Of a stretch of DNA of 13,036 bases, positions 1-7,205 are shown piece by piece. This stretch comes from Fibrobacter sp. (lineage in GTDB: Bacteria; Fibrobacterota; Fibrobacteria; Fibrobacterales; Fibrobacteraceae). The stretch is taken from the NCBI GenBank assembly GCA_017520105.1, contig JAFWRL010000043.1:1-13036 (forward strand). The letters are read 5' to 3'. A model generated the notes under the pieces. That model had not been told where the DNA came from. It ran no database searches and saw only the letters and a program-made list of their open reading frames with translations. Position 1 is the stretch's first letter. Every line of letters starts with the position of its first letter. The position numbers were made by a program, and so were the translations under genes.

Positions 1-471
1 CACGACTTGACGCGCTGCAACAGCCTCAAGGACGTGCGTGTTCAAAAGAAGAATGGCGAGATTTTGGAACTCACCCTCGAAGATGCCAAGCAGGCGAACA
101 ACCTCTGGCTTCTGAAATTCAAGGGGTTCGACACTCCGGAAGCGCTAACTCCACTCGTCAACGGCGACGTCATGATTCCCGAATCCGAACGACTCCCGCT
201 TCCCGAAGGCGAATACTACCTTGACGATTTGGAAGGTTTCCGCGTCCACACCGAAGACGGCCGCGATATCGGCGAAGTCCTCGAAGTGCAAGAACTGATG
301 ACGGTCGATGCGTTCCTCATCAAGTTCGACCTTGCAGCGCAATCCGAATTCAGCAGCAAGTCCATCCTCGCCCCTTGGATTGACGATTGCGTCAAGGAAA
401 TCAACGACGAAGGAAAGTTCATTGTTTGCGACAGCGAATATTTAAAATCCCTTTGCCCGGAGGAACGATGA
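1..471 (+). CDS. rimM: Ribosome maturation factor RimM (5'-partial)
   Basis: RimM binds ribosomal protein S19 and helps maturation of the 30S head. The reading frame is open from base 1, so the true start lies upstream; the TTG at 7 is internal. About 156 residues are present, lacking roughly the first 15-25 residues of a usual 170-residue RimM. The first part is the RimM N-terminal barrel. The PRC-barrel half begins near the GEYYLDDLEG motif (about residues 70-79) and continues through DGRDIGEVLEV and the late hydrophobic IDD motif. The stop TGA overlaps the trmD ATG by four bases (ATGA), so the two are translationally coupled. The order rimM-trmD-rplS is the widely conserved ribosomal operon, usually preceded by rpsP, which would lie just left of this window. 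The family call is secure; only the N-terminus is missing. Confidence 0.93.
   Translation, partial: HDLTRCNSLKDVRVQKKNGEILELTLEDAKQANNLWLLKFKGFDTPEALTPLVNGDVMIPESERLPLPEGEYYLDDLEGFRVHTEDGRDIGEVLEVQELMTVDAFLIKFDLAAQSEFSSKSILAPWIDDCVKEINDEGKFIVCDSEYLKSLCPEER
459..463 (+). promoter_or_regulatory. Shine-Dalgarno of trmD
   Basis: A strong GGAGG lies inside the end of rimM, four bases before the ATG at 468. It decides the trmD start: the same frame is open upstream to 387, but the conserved TrmD N-terminus ([13 protein letters not shown]) begins exactly at this ATG. Confidence 0.75.
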
Positions 472-1172
472 AAATCGACTGCATTACCATCTTCCCCGAA
501 ATGTTCGCCCCCATGAAGAGTTCTATCATGGGCCGCGCCCAGGCAAAAGGCTTGTTCGAGTTCAATACAGTTTATCTGCGCGACTTCGCCATCAACGATT
601 ACGGGCAGGTCGATGATGTTCCGTACGGTGGCGAACCGGGCATGGTTCTCCGACCCGAACCGCTTGCGAAGGCGATTCGCAGCACGGGCGTCAAGGAAGA
701 CGGCGGAAAAGTCATCTACCTCACGGCAGATGGCGTCCCCTTCACCCACAAGATTGCAAAGGAACTCTCGCAAGAAAACCACCTTGTTTTAGTCTGCGGA
801 CATTACAAGGGAATCGATGACCGTATCCGCCAAAGCGAAGTCGATATGGAAATTTCCATCGGAGATTTTGTCGTGAGCGGTGGCGAACTTCCGGCGATGC
901 TCGTCACGGACGCAGTTGTGCGTCTCTTGGACGGGGCTCTCGGCCACAAGGAATCCGGCGAAACCGACTCCTTCGCACAAGGCGTTTTGGGCTGGCCGGT
1001 ATATACCCGACCCGAGGAATTCGAAGGAAAAAAGGTGCCCGAAGTGCTGCTTTCGGGCCATCACAAGAACATTTCAGAGTGGAGACGCCAAGAATCGTTA
1101 AAAAGAACGAAAGAAAGACGCCCCGACATCTTTAAAAACTTTGAAAAAAATACTACATTTGGCGACAAATAA
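468..1172 (+). CDS. trmD: tRNA (guanine-N1)-methyltransferase TrmD
   Basis: TrmD transfers a methyl group from S-adenosylmethionine to N1 of G37 in tRNAs reading CNN codons, which prevents +1 frameshifting; it acts as a cytosolic dimer. The 234-residue product is close to the usual 230-255. Visible family motifs are [12 protein letters not shown] at the N-terminus, PYGGEPGMV (residues 52-60), the trefoil-knot SAM site (about 84-140, including [12 protein letters not shown] and [12 protein letters not shown]), and GETDSF with D167 in the position of the catalytic aspartate (D169 in the Haemophilus enzyme). The C-terminal domain keeps the YTRP and VLLSGHH motifs and the RRPDIF end. The start at 468 is set by the motif and by GGAGG. 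It overlaps rimM by four bases, and rplS follows 16 bases after the stop, so all three are probably one transcript. Confidence 0.97.
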   Translation: MKIDCITIFPEMFAPMKSSIMGRAQAKGLFEFNTVYLRDFAINDYGQVDDVPYGGEPGMVLRPEPLAKAIRSTGVKEDGGKVIYLTADGVPFTHKIAKELSQENHLVLVCGHYKGIDDRIRQSEVDMEISIGDFVVSGGELPAMLVTDAVVRLLDGALGHKESGETDSFAQGVLGWPVYTRPEEFEGKKVPEVLLSGHHKNISEWRRQESLKRTKERRPDIFKNFEKNTTFGDK

Positions 1173-1188
1173 TAACGAGGTACACATT

Positions 1189-1536
1189 ATGTCCCTGAAC
1201 ATTGAAGCAATCCAGAATGAAAATTTGAAGACCGACCTTCCGGCATTCCGCGCTGGCGATACCGTTACCGTTAACGTCAAGGTTATCGAAGGTACCAAGG
1301 AACGTATCCAGCCGTTCAAGGGCGTCGTTATTCAGCAGAAGAACTCCGGCATCGGCAAGTCCATCACTGTCCGCAAGATGTCTGGTTCCGTGGCTGTCGA
1401 ACGTATCTTCCCGGTCAACTCCCCGCGCATCGACTCCATCGTTGTCGAACGTAGCGGCAAGGTCCACCAGGCTCGCATTTACTACATGCGCGACCTCCGC
1501 GGTAAGGCTGCACGTATCGAAGAACGTCAGGCTTAA
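1189..1536 (+). CDS. rplS: Large ribosomal subunit protein bL19
   Basis: bL19 is a 50S protein at the interface with the small subunit. The product of 115 residues is the standard family length and is collinear over its whole length: an N-terminal helix ([20 protein letters not shown]), then the SH3-like barrel with [35 protein letters not shown] and the end [14 protein letters not shown]. The frame is open from a TTG at 1141, but the ATG at 1189 gives the correct family N-terminus and is preceded by GAGG (1177-1180) at eight bases. It lies directly after trmD, the usual order. No intrinsic terminator is visible after the stop, and the next gene starts 29 bases later, so transcription may continue into it. 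Confidence 0.97.
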   Translation: MSLNIEAIQNENLKTDLPAFRAGDTVTVNVKVIEGTKERIQPFKGVVIQQKNSGIGKSITVRKMSGSVAVERIFPVNSPRIDSIVVERSGKVHQARIYYMRDLRGKAARIEERQA

Positions 1537-1565
1537 TTAGCCGGACTTCAAGGCGGTAATTCCCG

Positions 1566-2471
1566 ATGATTACGCGGGATTCCCGAAAAACAATTATCCC
1601 GCCCACGCAACTCCGCGTGAAGGCGGGTTTTGTTGTATCTTCTCCGCAGGACGAAGAAAAGAAAATCATCCTTTTAAACGAGGGTGAACTTGTTGCACTT
1701 GACCCCAAGGCAAACAACAAGATCGTTTTTCGGATTCTTCCCGGAAATCTCGTGGGCGTAGGCGCCCTTCTCGAACGCGAGAGCGTCCGCTATATTTTCC
1801 AAGCTACAGTTGATTCATCCATCACAATTATCGACAATGAGTGTCTGGAATCCGAGCTAAAGAGCCTCCCCGTATGGCTTTTGGCCGTTATCAAGGCGAT
1901 TTCCGCAAGAACGCGAAAAATCAACGAATCCATCCGCTCGGCAAAGACAGACAACACACTTGCAAGCCTCGCCTCTTTCTGCAAGTTCTACAAAAGCGAC
2001 GACTTTTTGCAGACAAACGCTCTGCTGCAAGAATTTTCATGGCTAACCAAGACCCCCATACCAGCTGCATCCGAAGCCCTAAAGGCACTTATCCGTCGCA
2101 AGCTGGTTGTTTTCCACGGCGGCAAGACCTGCCTTACCATTCCAAACCCATACCTTCTCGGAATCTTCTCTGATTACCAGAAAGCAAAGGATTTGAACAA
2201 GCCTTGGGGGCCGTTTTGCCTCACGCTCCAGCAAAAAAGAATTCTTGTATTGCTTTCGACCTTAGAAAACGGCACCTCTAAGGACGCAACGGACTGGATT
2301 GCATTTTTCAACGAGCGCAATATTCCAATAAACGTCGCCGACTGGCTCCAAATACAGCAATTCGAGTGGTTTATCGAAAAAGGGAATCACCTTCTTTCTC
2401 TTGATTTGAAAAAAATAAACTACTACGAAACGGCTTTAAAATACGAACAGAACATCAAGGGGACAGTCTAA
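1566..2471 (+). CDS. Degenerate cyclic-nucleotide-binding-like domain protein (first of a tandem pair)
   Basis: The 301-residue product has no signal peptide or membrane segment. Residues about 15-110 read as the beta-roll of a cNMP-binding domain: ILLNEGELVALDP, then LPGNLVGVGALLERESV in the place of the phosphate-binding cassette. The canonical FGE is replaced by VGV, and the Arg that contacts the cyclic phosphate in CRP is not present, so cyclic nucleotide binding is doubtful. A long helix follows (about 108-130), then alpha-helical segments in which SLASFCKFYKSDDFLQTN and a later FCLTLQQKRILVLLS resemble winged-helix starts. The whole layout matches the next gene. The ATG has only a weak ribosome site (AAGG at 1550-1553, 12 bases away). 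The stop TAA shares its last base with the next ATG. It sits 29 bases after rplS. Domain call inferred by eye; the function is unknown. Confidence 0.7.
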   Translation: MITRDSRKTIIPPTQLRVKAGFVVSSPQDEEKKIILLNEGELVALDPKANNKIVFRILPGNLVGVGALLERESVRYIFQATVDSSITIIDNECLESELKSLPVWLLAVIKAISARTRKINESIRSAKTDNTLASLASFCKFYKSDDFLQTNALLQEFSWLTKTPIPAASEALKALIRRKLVVFHGGKTCLTIPNPYLLGIFSDYQKAKDLNKPWGPFCLTLQQKRILVLLSTLENGTSKDATDWIAFFNERNIPINVADWLQIQQFEWFIEKGNHLLSLDLKKINYYETALKYEQNIKGTV

Positions 2472-3421
2472 TGGAAATCGAAGCCGGAACAATCCTTTGT
2501 ATGCAAGGAGACACACCCCACTCCTTCTACATCGTCAAAAAAGGGACCCTTATCGCCACATACAAGGACGAACAAAACTATATCCAAGTAAAGACATTGG
2601 GACCGGGTTCCACTTTCGGCGAAATGAGTCTTGTCGAAGGCGAACCCCTGGAATATACGGTTCGCGCCGAAGAAAACAGCGAAATCGAAGTCATCACGCA
2701 AAGCTTATTCCAGGAAACAATGGCAAAACAGCCTATTTGGATGAAATCCATCATTTCCTTTTTAACGCAGCGCAACCGCATTGCAAAAGAAAACAAGCGC
2801 AAGAAAGAATTTATCACATCGTTCCCGTCACTTTTATTCATTCTTGCAAAATCTGAAGATAAATTAATCAGCTTAAAAACAATCAAGGATCAGCTTAAGA
2901 ATTTTTCGAATCTGCCTTCAATCGAAACATACAAACTATTGATCATTTTACAAGATTTCAAGCTAATCCGCCTGCAAGCCGAATCGCTTACAATCGAAAA
3001 CGAAAAACTCATCGAGCTCCTTTACGATATGCTCCGGCTTAGAGCTATCTACAAGAATACTTCGCACTACATTCTATCGCTTACAGAGCAAGCTGTACTC
3101 TCAGCATTCGTCAAAACAGCAAGCGAAAAAGGGGAACTACAACCGAACGGGCTCATAGCCGTCAAGACAACAGATCTTGCCGCGCAGACAAAACATTCCA
3201 TGTACGGAATGACGCTCACGATGCGAAACCTAGAATCGCTTCTTCAAAAGCGATTGCTGCAAGCAGCACCCCAAACATCTACAAAAAACAACGATTTGCC
3301 AGGGCTAGAATTCATCGAAAAATTCTCAGCCGATTTCGATAGATTGTTAAGCCTCCTCGAACTCAACCGCATCTACCCACTGCTGGACAAGAAGTTAGTA
3401 GGCGGTAAGACAAATGCGTAA
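2471..3421 (+). CDS. Cyclic-nucleotide-binding domain protein (second of a tandem pair)
   Basis: The 316-residue soluble protein starts immediately with a cNMP-binding beta-roll: EIEAGTILCMQGDTPHSFYI, a KKGTLIATY strand, LGPGSTFGEMSLVEGEP (about residues 47-63), then EYTVRAEENSEIEVIT. The FGE of the phosphate-binding cassette is kept, but the Arg-Ser/Thr pair that holds the cyclic phosphate in CRP is replaced by a Leu-Glu-Tyr stretch, so cAMP or cGMP binding is uncertain. After a helix rich in Lys/Arg (about 93-115), the C-terminal 200 residues are helical. SFPSLLFILAKSEDKLISL and YILSLTEQAVLSAFVKTASE align by eye with SLASFCKFYKSDDFLQTN and LTLQQKRILVLLS in the preceding protein. A CRP-type recognition helix was not recognised. 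The TAATG junction with the preceding gene implies coupled translation and suggests the two proteins act together, perhaps as a heteromer. The exact role is unknown. Confidence 0.8.
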   Translation: MEIEAGTILCMQGDTPHSFYIVKKGTLIATYKDEQNYIQVKTLGPGSTFGEMSLVEGEPLEYTVRAEENSEIEVITQSLFQETMAKQPIWMKSIISFLTQRNRIAKENKRKKEFITSFPSLLFILAKSEDKLISLKTIKDQLKNFSNLPSIETYKLLIILQDFKLIRLQAESLTIENEKLIELLYDMLRLRAIYKNTSHYILSLTEQAVLSAFVKTASEKGELQPNGLIAVKTTDLAAQTKHSMYGMTLTMRNLESLLQKRLLQAAPQTSTKNNDLPGLEFIEKFSADFDRLLSLLELNRIYPLLDKKLVGGKTNA

Positions 3422-3457
3422 GCCGAGTGGCCACAAGCGTTCTATGCTTTAAACGTC

Positions 3458-3480
3458 ATTCTGAGGCGTAGCCGAAGAAT
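3458..3480. repeat. Short imperfect palindrome in the intergenic gap
   Basis: Within the 123-base gap 3422-3544, ATTCTGAGGC (3458-3467) and GCCGAAGAAT (3471-3480) form a ten-position stem around a GTA loop. Only a tandem G-A/A-G mismatch breaks it. Flanks (GTC before, CCAGTG after) resemble the dispersed intergenic hairpins common in many genomes. It has no T-run on either strand, so it is not an obvious intrinsic terminator. Copy number cannot be known from one window. The rest of the gap holds an A/T-rich stretch with a small AAAAAT/ATTTTT inverted repeat (3491-3506) and the yajC ribosome site (AAGG, 3535-3538). Confidence 0.5.
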
Positions 3481-3544
3481 CCAGTGCATCAAAAATTTCT
3501 ATTTTTACGTTGAACAAAACATTCACCCCCCAAAAAGGTTTATT

Positions 3545-3907
3545 ATGAAACTCTCTGCACTTCTCGTGACCCTATCCTCCATCGCCGCTTTTGCCCAGGA
3601 CGCTGCACAGCCCGAACAGCCGGGTGCACTCGCAAGCTTCCTCCCCCTCATTCTCCTCTTTGTGGTGATGTGGCTTTTCTTCATCCGCCCGAAGCAGAAA
3701 GAAATGAAGCAGATGGACGAAATGCGCAAGCAGCTCAAGAAGGGTGACAAAGTCATGACCGCCGCGGGTATCATCGGCACTATCGCTTCCATGGAAGAAA
3801 ACATCATCACGCTCCGCACAGGTACTTCCACCATCGAATTCGAAAAGGCTGCCATTCTCCGCGTCATCAACAACGACACCTCCGCTAAAGTCGAAGAAAA
3901 GAAGTAA
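3545..3907 (+). CDS. yajC: Preprotein translocase accessory subunit YajC
   Basis: YajC is a small inner-membrane protein of the SecDF-YajC holotranslocon that assists Sec-dependent export. The product of 120 residues is in the family range. It has a hydrophobic N-terminal stretch ending in AFAQ (1-18) that looks like a signal peptide, then the family's membrane helix (about 29-47). That runs into the diagnostic FFIRPKQKEMKQMDEM, the GDKVMTAAGIIGTI motif (about 72-85) and a Glu/Lys-rich tail. The signal-peptide-like start is an addition relative to the short E. coli-type protein. AAGG lies six bases before the ATG. In many bacteria yajC precedes secD/secF; here it is followed two bases later by def, so the secD link is broken at this locus. 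Confidence 0.93.
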   Translation: MKLSALLVTLSSIAAFAQDAAQPEQPGALASFLPLILLFVVMWLFFIRPKQKEMKQMDEMRKQLKKGDKVMTAAGIIGTIASMEENIITLRTGTSTIEFEKAAILRVINNDTSAKVEEKK

Positions 3908-3909
3908 TC

Positions 3910-4449
3910 ATGGCCATTCTCCCTCTCAGAATTTACGGTGACCCGGTGCTTCGCAAAAAATGCGAACCCATCACCGAAATCACACCGGAACTCCGCCAGC
4001 TCGCAAAGGACATGCTCGAAACCATGTACGACGCTCCCGGTTGTGGACTTGCGGCACCGCAGATTGGCAAGAACATCCGGCTCGTGGTCATCGATACCGC
4101 CATTCCAGACGAAGAGGAACCGCGCCCGCACATCATGTTCAACCCGGAATGGGAAGCTGAACCGGACGCAAAGCCTACCGATTACGAAGAAGGCTGTCTC
4201 TCGCTTCCGGATATTTTCTGCAATGTCGTCCGTCCGGATAAGGTCGCGGTGCGTTACTTTGACATCAACGGCGAAGCCCAGGAAATTCATAACTGCGAAG
4301 GTCTGTTCGCCCGTTGCATCCAGCACGAATGCGACCACCTGAACGGCGACCTCTTTGTCGATAAGATTTCGACATCAGACCGAACGATGAACCAGTCCAA
4401 GCTCCGCAAGATGGCAAAAGAAACCCAAGCCAAGCTCAAAAAGAAATAA
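3910..4449 (+). CDS. def: Peptide deformylase
   Basis: Deformylase removes the N-formyl group from nascent polypeptides at the ribosome exit using a bound divalent metal. All three signature motifs are intact in this 179-residue product: GCGLAAPQ (44-51), EGCLS (94-98, with metal ligand C96) and HECDH (139-143, with the two His ligands and catalytic E140). The N-terminus (ILPLRIYGDPVLRKKCEPI) is typical of active type 1 enzymes. The C-terminal tail is Lys-rich (KMAKETQAKLKKK), as is common where the tail contacts the ribosome. The start lies two bases after the yajC stop. The SpoIID-like gene begins five bases after its stop. The usual partner fmt (Met-tRNA formyltransferase) is not in this window. 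Confidence 0.97.
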   Translation: MAILPLRIYGDPVLRKKCEPITEITPELRQLAKDMLETMYDAPGCGLAAPQIGKNIRLVVIDTAIPDEEEPRPHIMFNPEWEAEPDAKPTDYEEGCLSLPDIFCNVVRPDKVAVRYFDINGEAQEIHNCEGLFARCIQHECDHLNGDLFVDKISTSDRTMNQSKLRKMAKETQAKLKKK

Positions 4450-4454
4450 GGTTC

Positions 4455-5702
4455 ATGGATCTTCGTCGGCTATTTTCTGCATTAGCGCTAGCAATGTCGC
4501 CACTTATCTTGGCGACTTTGTCTTTAGCTGATTCGACGCATGCAGCCGACAACGACCCCATAGAAGCAAACAACGTATCCGAGCAGGACATCCTTCCTCA
4601 AAAGATTTCCCGCGATCTCGACCGTCCAATTCAAGTGGGCGTGTTTGTCGGTGTTCCGAACATTTACGTTCGCCAAAAAGGCGAAGAAATGCACATCACC
4701 GCATCGCGAGGAAAAATCAGAATCAAGGCAAAAGGCAAGCGCCAGCAAACCGCAGACCACCGCGTATTCAAGGCCGTTGACGGATGCATCGCCATCGCTA
4801 CAGACAAAGCGTCACTCAACAGAGCTTGCTACGAAGGCGAATTCACTATCACAGCCAACGGAAACAAACTCACTGCGATCAACTCCATCGACATGGAAGG
4901 TTATCTGCGAGGAGTACTCCCTTACGAAATCGGCAAGCTCGACGAATCTAAATTCGAAGCGCTCAAGGCTCAAGCTGTCGCGGCTCGTACTTACGCTTAC
5001 AAGCACTTCGGAAGCCGCCATTCGCACGGCTTTGACATTTACGCAGACACCCGCGATCAGGTTTACAAAGGTTTGCAAAGTGCGACCGACATTACAGACA
5101 AAGCCGTCCGCGAAACGGAAGGTGTCGTGATGACATACGACGGTCAATTCATCACGGCATATTACCACTCGACCTGCGGAGGGCAAACCGAAGGCGTTGC
5201 CACATGGGGACGCCCGGACCACCCTTATCTCAAGAGCAAACCTGATTTACGCCCCGACGGAACTCCATGGTGCAAGGAATCGAGCTACACCGAATGGGTC
5301 CGCGAATTCGACGAAGACGAACTCCGCGATTTATTCCAGATAAATGCAAAGGAAGCCAAAGCGAACGTCCCCAGTTTTTCGAGCATCAAGTCGATGCACA
5401 TTCTAGACACGCTCGCAAGCGGGCGCATCCACACGCTCGAAATCGTCACCAACAACGGCTCCTTCACGTGCAAAGCCGACAAGATTCGTTGGTTGTTCAA
5501 ACGCGGCTCAACTATTCTCCCCTCCTGCTTTTTCCACATTACAAATAGCGGCGACAAGTGGATTCTCAAAGGTAAAGGATTCGGGCACGGTGTTGGGCTC
5601 TGCCAAATGGGAGCACGCGCACGTGCACAGGCCGGCCAAAGTTACATACAAATTCTAACGCACTATTATCCAGGCATCACGCTGGAAAAATTCACAAGAT
5701 GA
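4455..5702 (+). CDS. SpoIID/LytB-domain exported cell-wall protein
   Basis: SpoIID-family proteins cleave glycan strands (lytic transglycosylase on denuded peptidoglycan) or stimulate amidases. The 415-residue product has an N-terminal signal sequence (charged MDLRR, hydrophobic 6-25, likely cut after THA near residue 30), so it should act outside the inner membrane. The SpoIID core runs from about residue 57 to the end. It contains SIDMEGYLRGVLPYEI, in which E158 occupies the position of the catalytic Glu of B. subtilis SpoIID, then KAQAVAARTYA (171-181), an extracellular Tyr/His-rich STCGGQTE motif (239-246) and the C-terminal GKGFGHGVGLCQMGA (373-387). An organism of this type is not expected to form spores, so the role is more likely general wall turnover. 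AAGG lies three bases before the ATG, and the stop overlaps the next ATG by four bases. Confidence 0.9.
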   Translation: MDLRRLFSALALAMSPLILATLSLADSTHAADNDPIEANNVSEQDILPQKISRDLDRPIQVGVFVGVPNIYVRQKGEEMHITASRGKIRIKAKGKRQQTADHRVFKAVDGCIAIATDKASLNRACYEGEFTITANGNKLTAINSIDMEGYLRGVLPYEIGKLDESKFEALKAQAVAARTYAYKHFGSRHSHGFDIYADTRDQVYKGLQSATDITDKAVRETEGVVMTYDGQFITAYYHSTCGGQTEGVATWGRPDHPYLKSKPDLRPDGTPWCKESSYTEWVREFDEDELRDLFQINAKEAKANVPSFSSIKSMHILDTLASGRIHTLEIVTNNGSFTCKADKIRWLFKRGSTILPSCFFHITNSGDKWILKGKGFGHGVGLCQMGARARAQAGQSYIQILTHYYPGITLEKFTR

Positions 5703-7054
5703 TAGTGGTCATAAGCCAAGGCTGTGCCGCCAACTTCGGCGATGGCGAAAAAATCGCACGCATTCTCTCGAAAAAACATGAAGTCTCATTTGAATTTCCG
5801 GATAGAAGTGTCGCGACGCCCGCACAACTTGAAGCTTTTTATTTAAACGTCTGCACGGTGAAGGGGAATACGGGTGCTTTAAAACTCCTGCGTAGAGCGG
5901 CAAGCTCTTACCCTGACGTTCCCATCTACATCACGGGTTGCGCCCCCAAGGACTTTCGCGAAGAAGCAATTCGAGTCGTCCCCCAGGTGCAATTCACAAC
6001 GCTTTCGGATCTCGAAAACGACCCGCTATTTATTTCTATTTCGGGTAACGTAACACAAGACCGTACTAGCGAACGCGACGAAGCAATCACTCGCCACAAG
6101 AACGTCCTTCGCGAATCGCCATTCGTCGGCATCGTGAATATCGAAGAAGGTTGCCTCGACGCCTGCGCCTTCTGCAGCACGCACCTCGTCAAAGGGCGCC
6201 TCCATAGCTTTGCGCCAAACGCCATCGTCAATCAAGTCCAAGCGCTCGTCGATGACGGTTGCCTTGAAATCCAGCTCACCGGCCAAGACTGCGCCTGTTA
6301 CGGCTTTGACATCGGCACAAACCTCGCCGAACTCACGCAGCGCATTTTAACACATGTGAACGGGAATTACCGCATCCGTCTCGGCATGGGCAACCCGCGC
6401 CACGTTCTCGGTTATCAAGAAGCATTGCTCGACTGTTTCACAGACGAACGTGTTTACAAGTTTATCCACATTCCCGTCCAGAGCGGGAGCGAGCGAATTC
6501 TCAAAGCGATGAACCGTCGCCACACAGCACGCGACTATGCAGCCCTCGCCCATGCTTTCACGGAGCGCTTCAGCAAGTTCACTCTCAGCACAGACCTCAT
6601 TGTCGGCTACCCCGGCGAGACGGCAGAAGACTTCAACGACACGCTTGAGCTTTTGAAAGAAACTCGCCCGACCGTGTGCAACATCACCCGGTTCGTCGCA
6701 CGGCCCGGCACCGTCGCCGCGCATCTTGAAGCCTCAATAAACAGCGCGCATTTTGAATCAACAACAAGCAACACGCCGCACGCAACAGCAAGCATAGCAG
6801 TCCCCGACACGGTCAAGCACGAACGCTCCGCGATTCTCGCCGAGACGTTCCAGCAAATTGCACTCGAAAACAACCGCGAATGGATTGGCGATGAATGCAC
6901 GGTCATTACCGAAAAGCCCGGCCACCGCAGCGGCACAACGATTGCCCGCAACGAAGCCTACCGCCCCGTCGCACTCCAGGGTTCATTCCCTGCCGGGAAA
7001 ACGCTTCGCGTCCGCATCACCGATGCGGAACCCTTCGCATTACTAAGTTACTAG
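5699..7054 (+). CDS. Radical-SAM tRNA methylthiotransferase, archaeal/eukaryotic (CDKAL1-like, e-MtaB) subtype
   Basis: Enzymes of this subtype convert t6A37 to ms2t6A37 in tRNAs that read ANN codons, using two iron-sulfur clusters. The 451-residue product has the MTTase N-terminal domain with C9, C52 and C81 as auxiliary-cluster ligands. The radical-SAM site is CLDACAFC (C152, C156, C159), followed by a TIM barrel with LTGQDCACYGFDIGTNL, HIPVQSGSERILKAMNRRH and STDLIVGYPGETAEDF, and a C-terminal TRAM domain (about 385-450). The CTVKGNT motif and the YGxDIGTNL motif resemble CDKAL1 and archaeal homologs more than bacterial MiaB, MtaB or RimO. A Ser/Thr/Ala/His-rich insert at about 343-372 interrupts the stretch between the barrel and TRAM. 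The start overlaps the preceding gene by ATGA. Subtype assignment is by motif memory and should be tested by phylogeny. Confidence 0.88.
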   Translation: MIVVISQGCAANFGDGEKIARILSKKHEVSFEFPDRSVATPAQLEAFYLNVCTVKGNTGALKLLRRAASSYPDVPIYITGCAPKDFREEAIRVVPQVQFTTLSDLENDPLFISISGNVTQDRTSERDEAITRHKNVLRESPFVGIVNIEEGCLDACAFCSTHLVKGRLHSFAPNAIVNQVQALVDDGCLEIQLTGQDCACYGFDIGTNLAELTQRILTHVNGNYRIRLGMGNPRHVLGYQEALLDCFTDERVYKFIHIPVQSGSERILKAMNRRHTARDYAALAHAFTERFSKFTLSTDLIVGYPGETAEDFNDTLELLKETRPTVCNITRFVARPGTVAAHLEASINSAHFESTTSNTPHATASIAVPDTVKHERSAILAETFQQIALENNREWIGDECTVITEKPGHRSGTTIARNEAYRPVALQGSFPAGKTLRVRITDAEPFALLSY

Positions 7055-7076
7055 CCGGCGCAGTTGGCAGTGCCGT

Positions 7077-7118
7077 TAACAAAACGCATTCAGCAAAACG
7101 CAGTCAGCAAAACGCAGT
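7077..7118. repeat. 14-bp tandem repeat, three units
   Basis: CAGCAAAACGCAGT occurs twice perfectly at 7091-7104 and 7105-7118, preceded by a diverged unit at 7077-7090 with three mismatches. A second, imperfect 14-base repeat brackets it (7064-7077 and 7132-7145, two differences). It lies between the end of the methylthiotransferase gene and the terminator of the convergent fibro-slime gene. No coding role is seen. Confidence 0.75.
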
Positions 7119-7150
7119 CGGTTGAGTGCAATTAGCAGCGCCGTTGGCAC

Positions 7151-7182
7151 AAAAAAACTCCGCAGCGCATCCGCCGCGGAGT
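7151..7182 (-). terminator. Intrinsic terminator of the fibro-slime gene
   Basis: Read on the minus strand, ACTCCGC (7182-7176) pairs with GCGGAGT (7163-7157) around a 12-base loop that can fold further. It is followed by seven T residues (7157-7151). It lies 24 bases beyond the fibro-slime stop codon. On the plus strand the same stem lacks a T-run, so it may be only a weak stop for the convergent methylthiotransferase transcript. Confidence 0.85.
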
Positions 7183-7205
7183 GAATCAATCTCTCCTGAA
7201 AAGTA

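Noticed and set aside
216..782. Long minus-strand open frame of 188 codons opposite rimM and trmD.
   Set aside because: It lies antisense to two certain genes, and its translation has no recognisable motif; codon-bias shadow.
1575..1585. Perfect small palindrome CGGGATTCCCG just inside the first cNMP-domain gene, considered as the rplS terminator.
   Set aside because: The stem is only four base pairs, lies inside a coding region and is followed by A-rich rather than T-rich sequence.
3414..3452. A 12-residue basic mini-ORF (starts MRKPSGHKRS) overlapping the end of the second cNMP-domain gene.
   Set aside because: Too short, no ribosome site, and it overlaps a solid gene; most likely chance.
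3523..4338. Minus-strand open frame of 271 codons opposite yajC and def.
   Set aside because: Antisense to two genes with intact family motifs; no ribosome site or domain of its own.
7077..7118. Short tandem repeats considered as a CRISPR array.
   Set aside because: Units are 14 bases, directly adjacent without spacers, and no cas genes are present.
7157..7182. The same stem read on the plus strand as terminator of the methylthiotransferase operon.
   Set aside because: No T-run follows on the plus strand; kept only as a minus-strand terminator.
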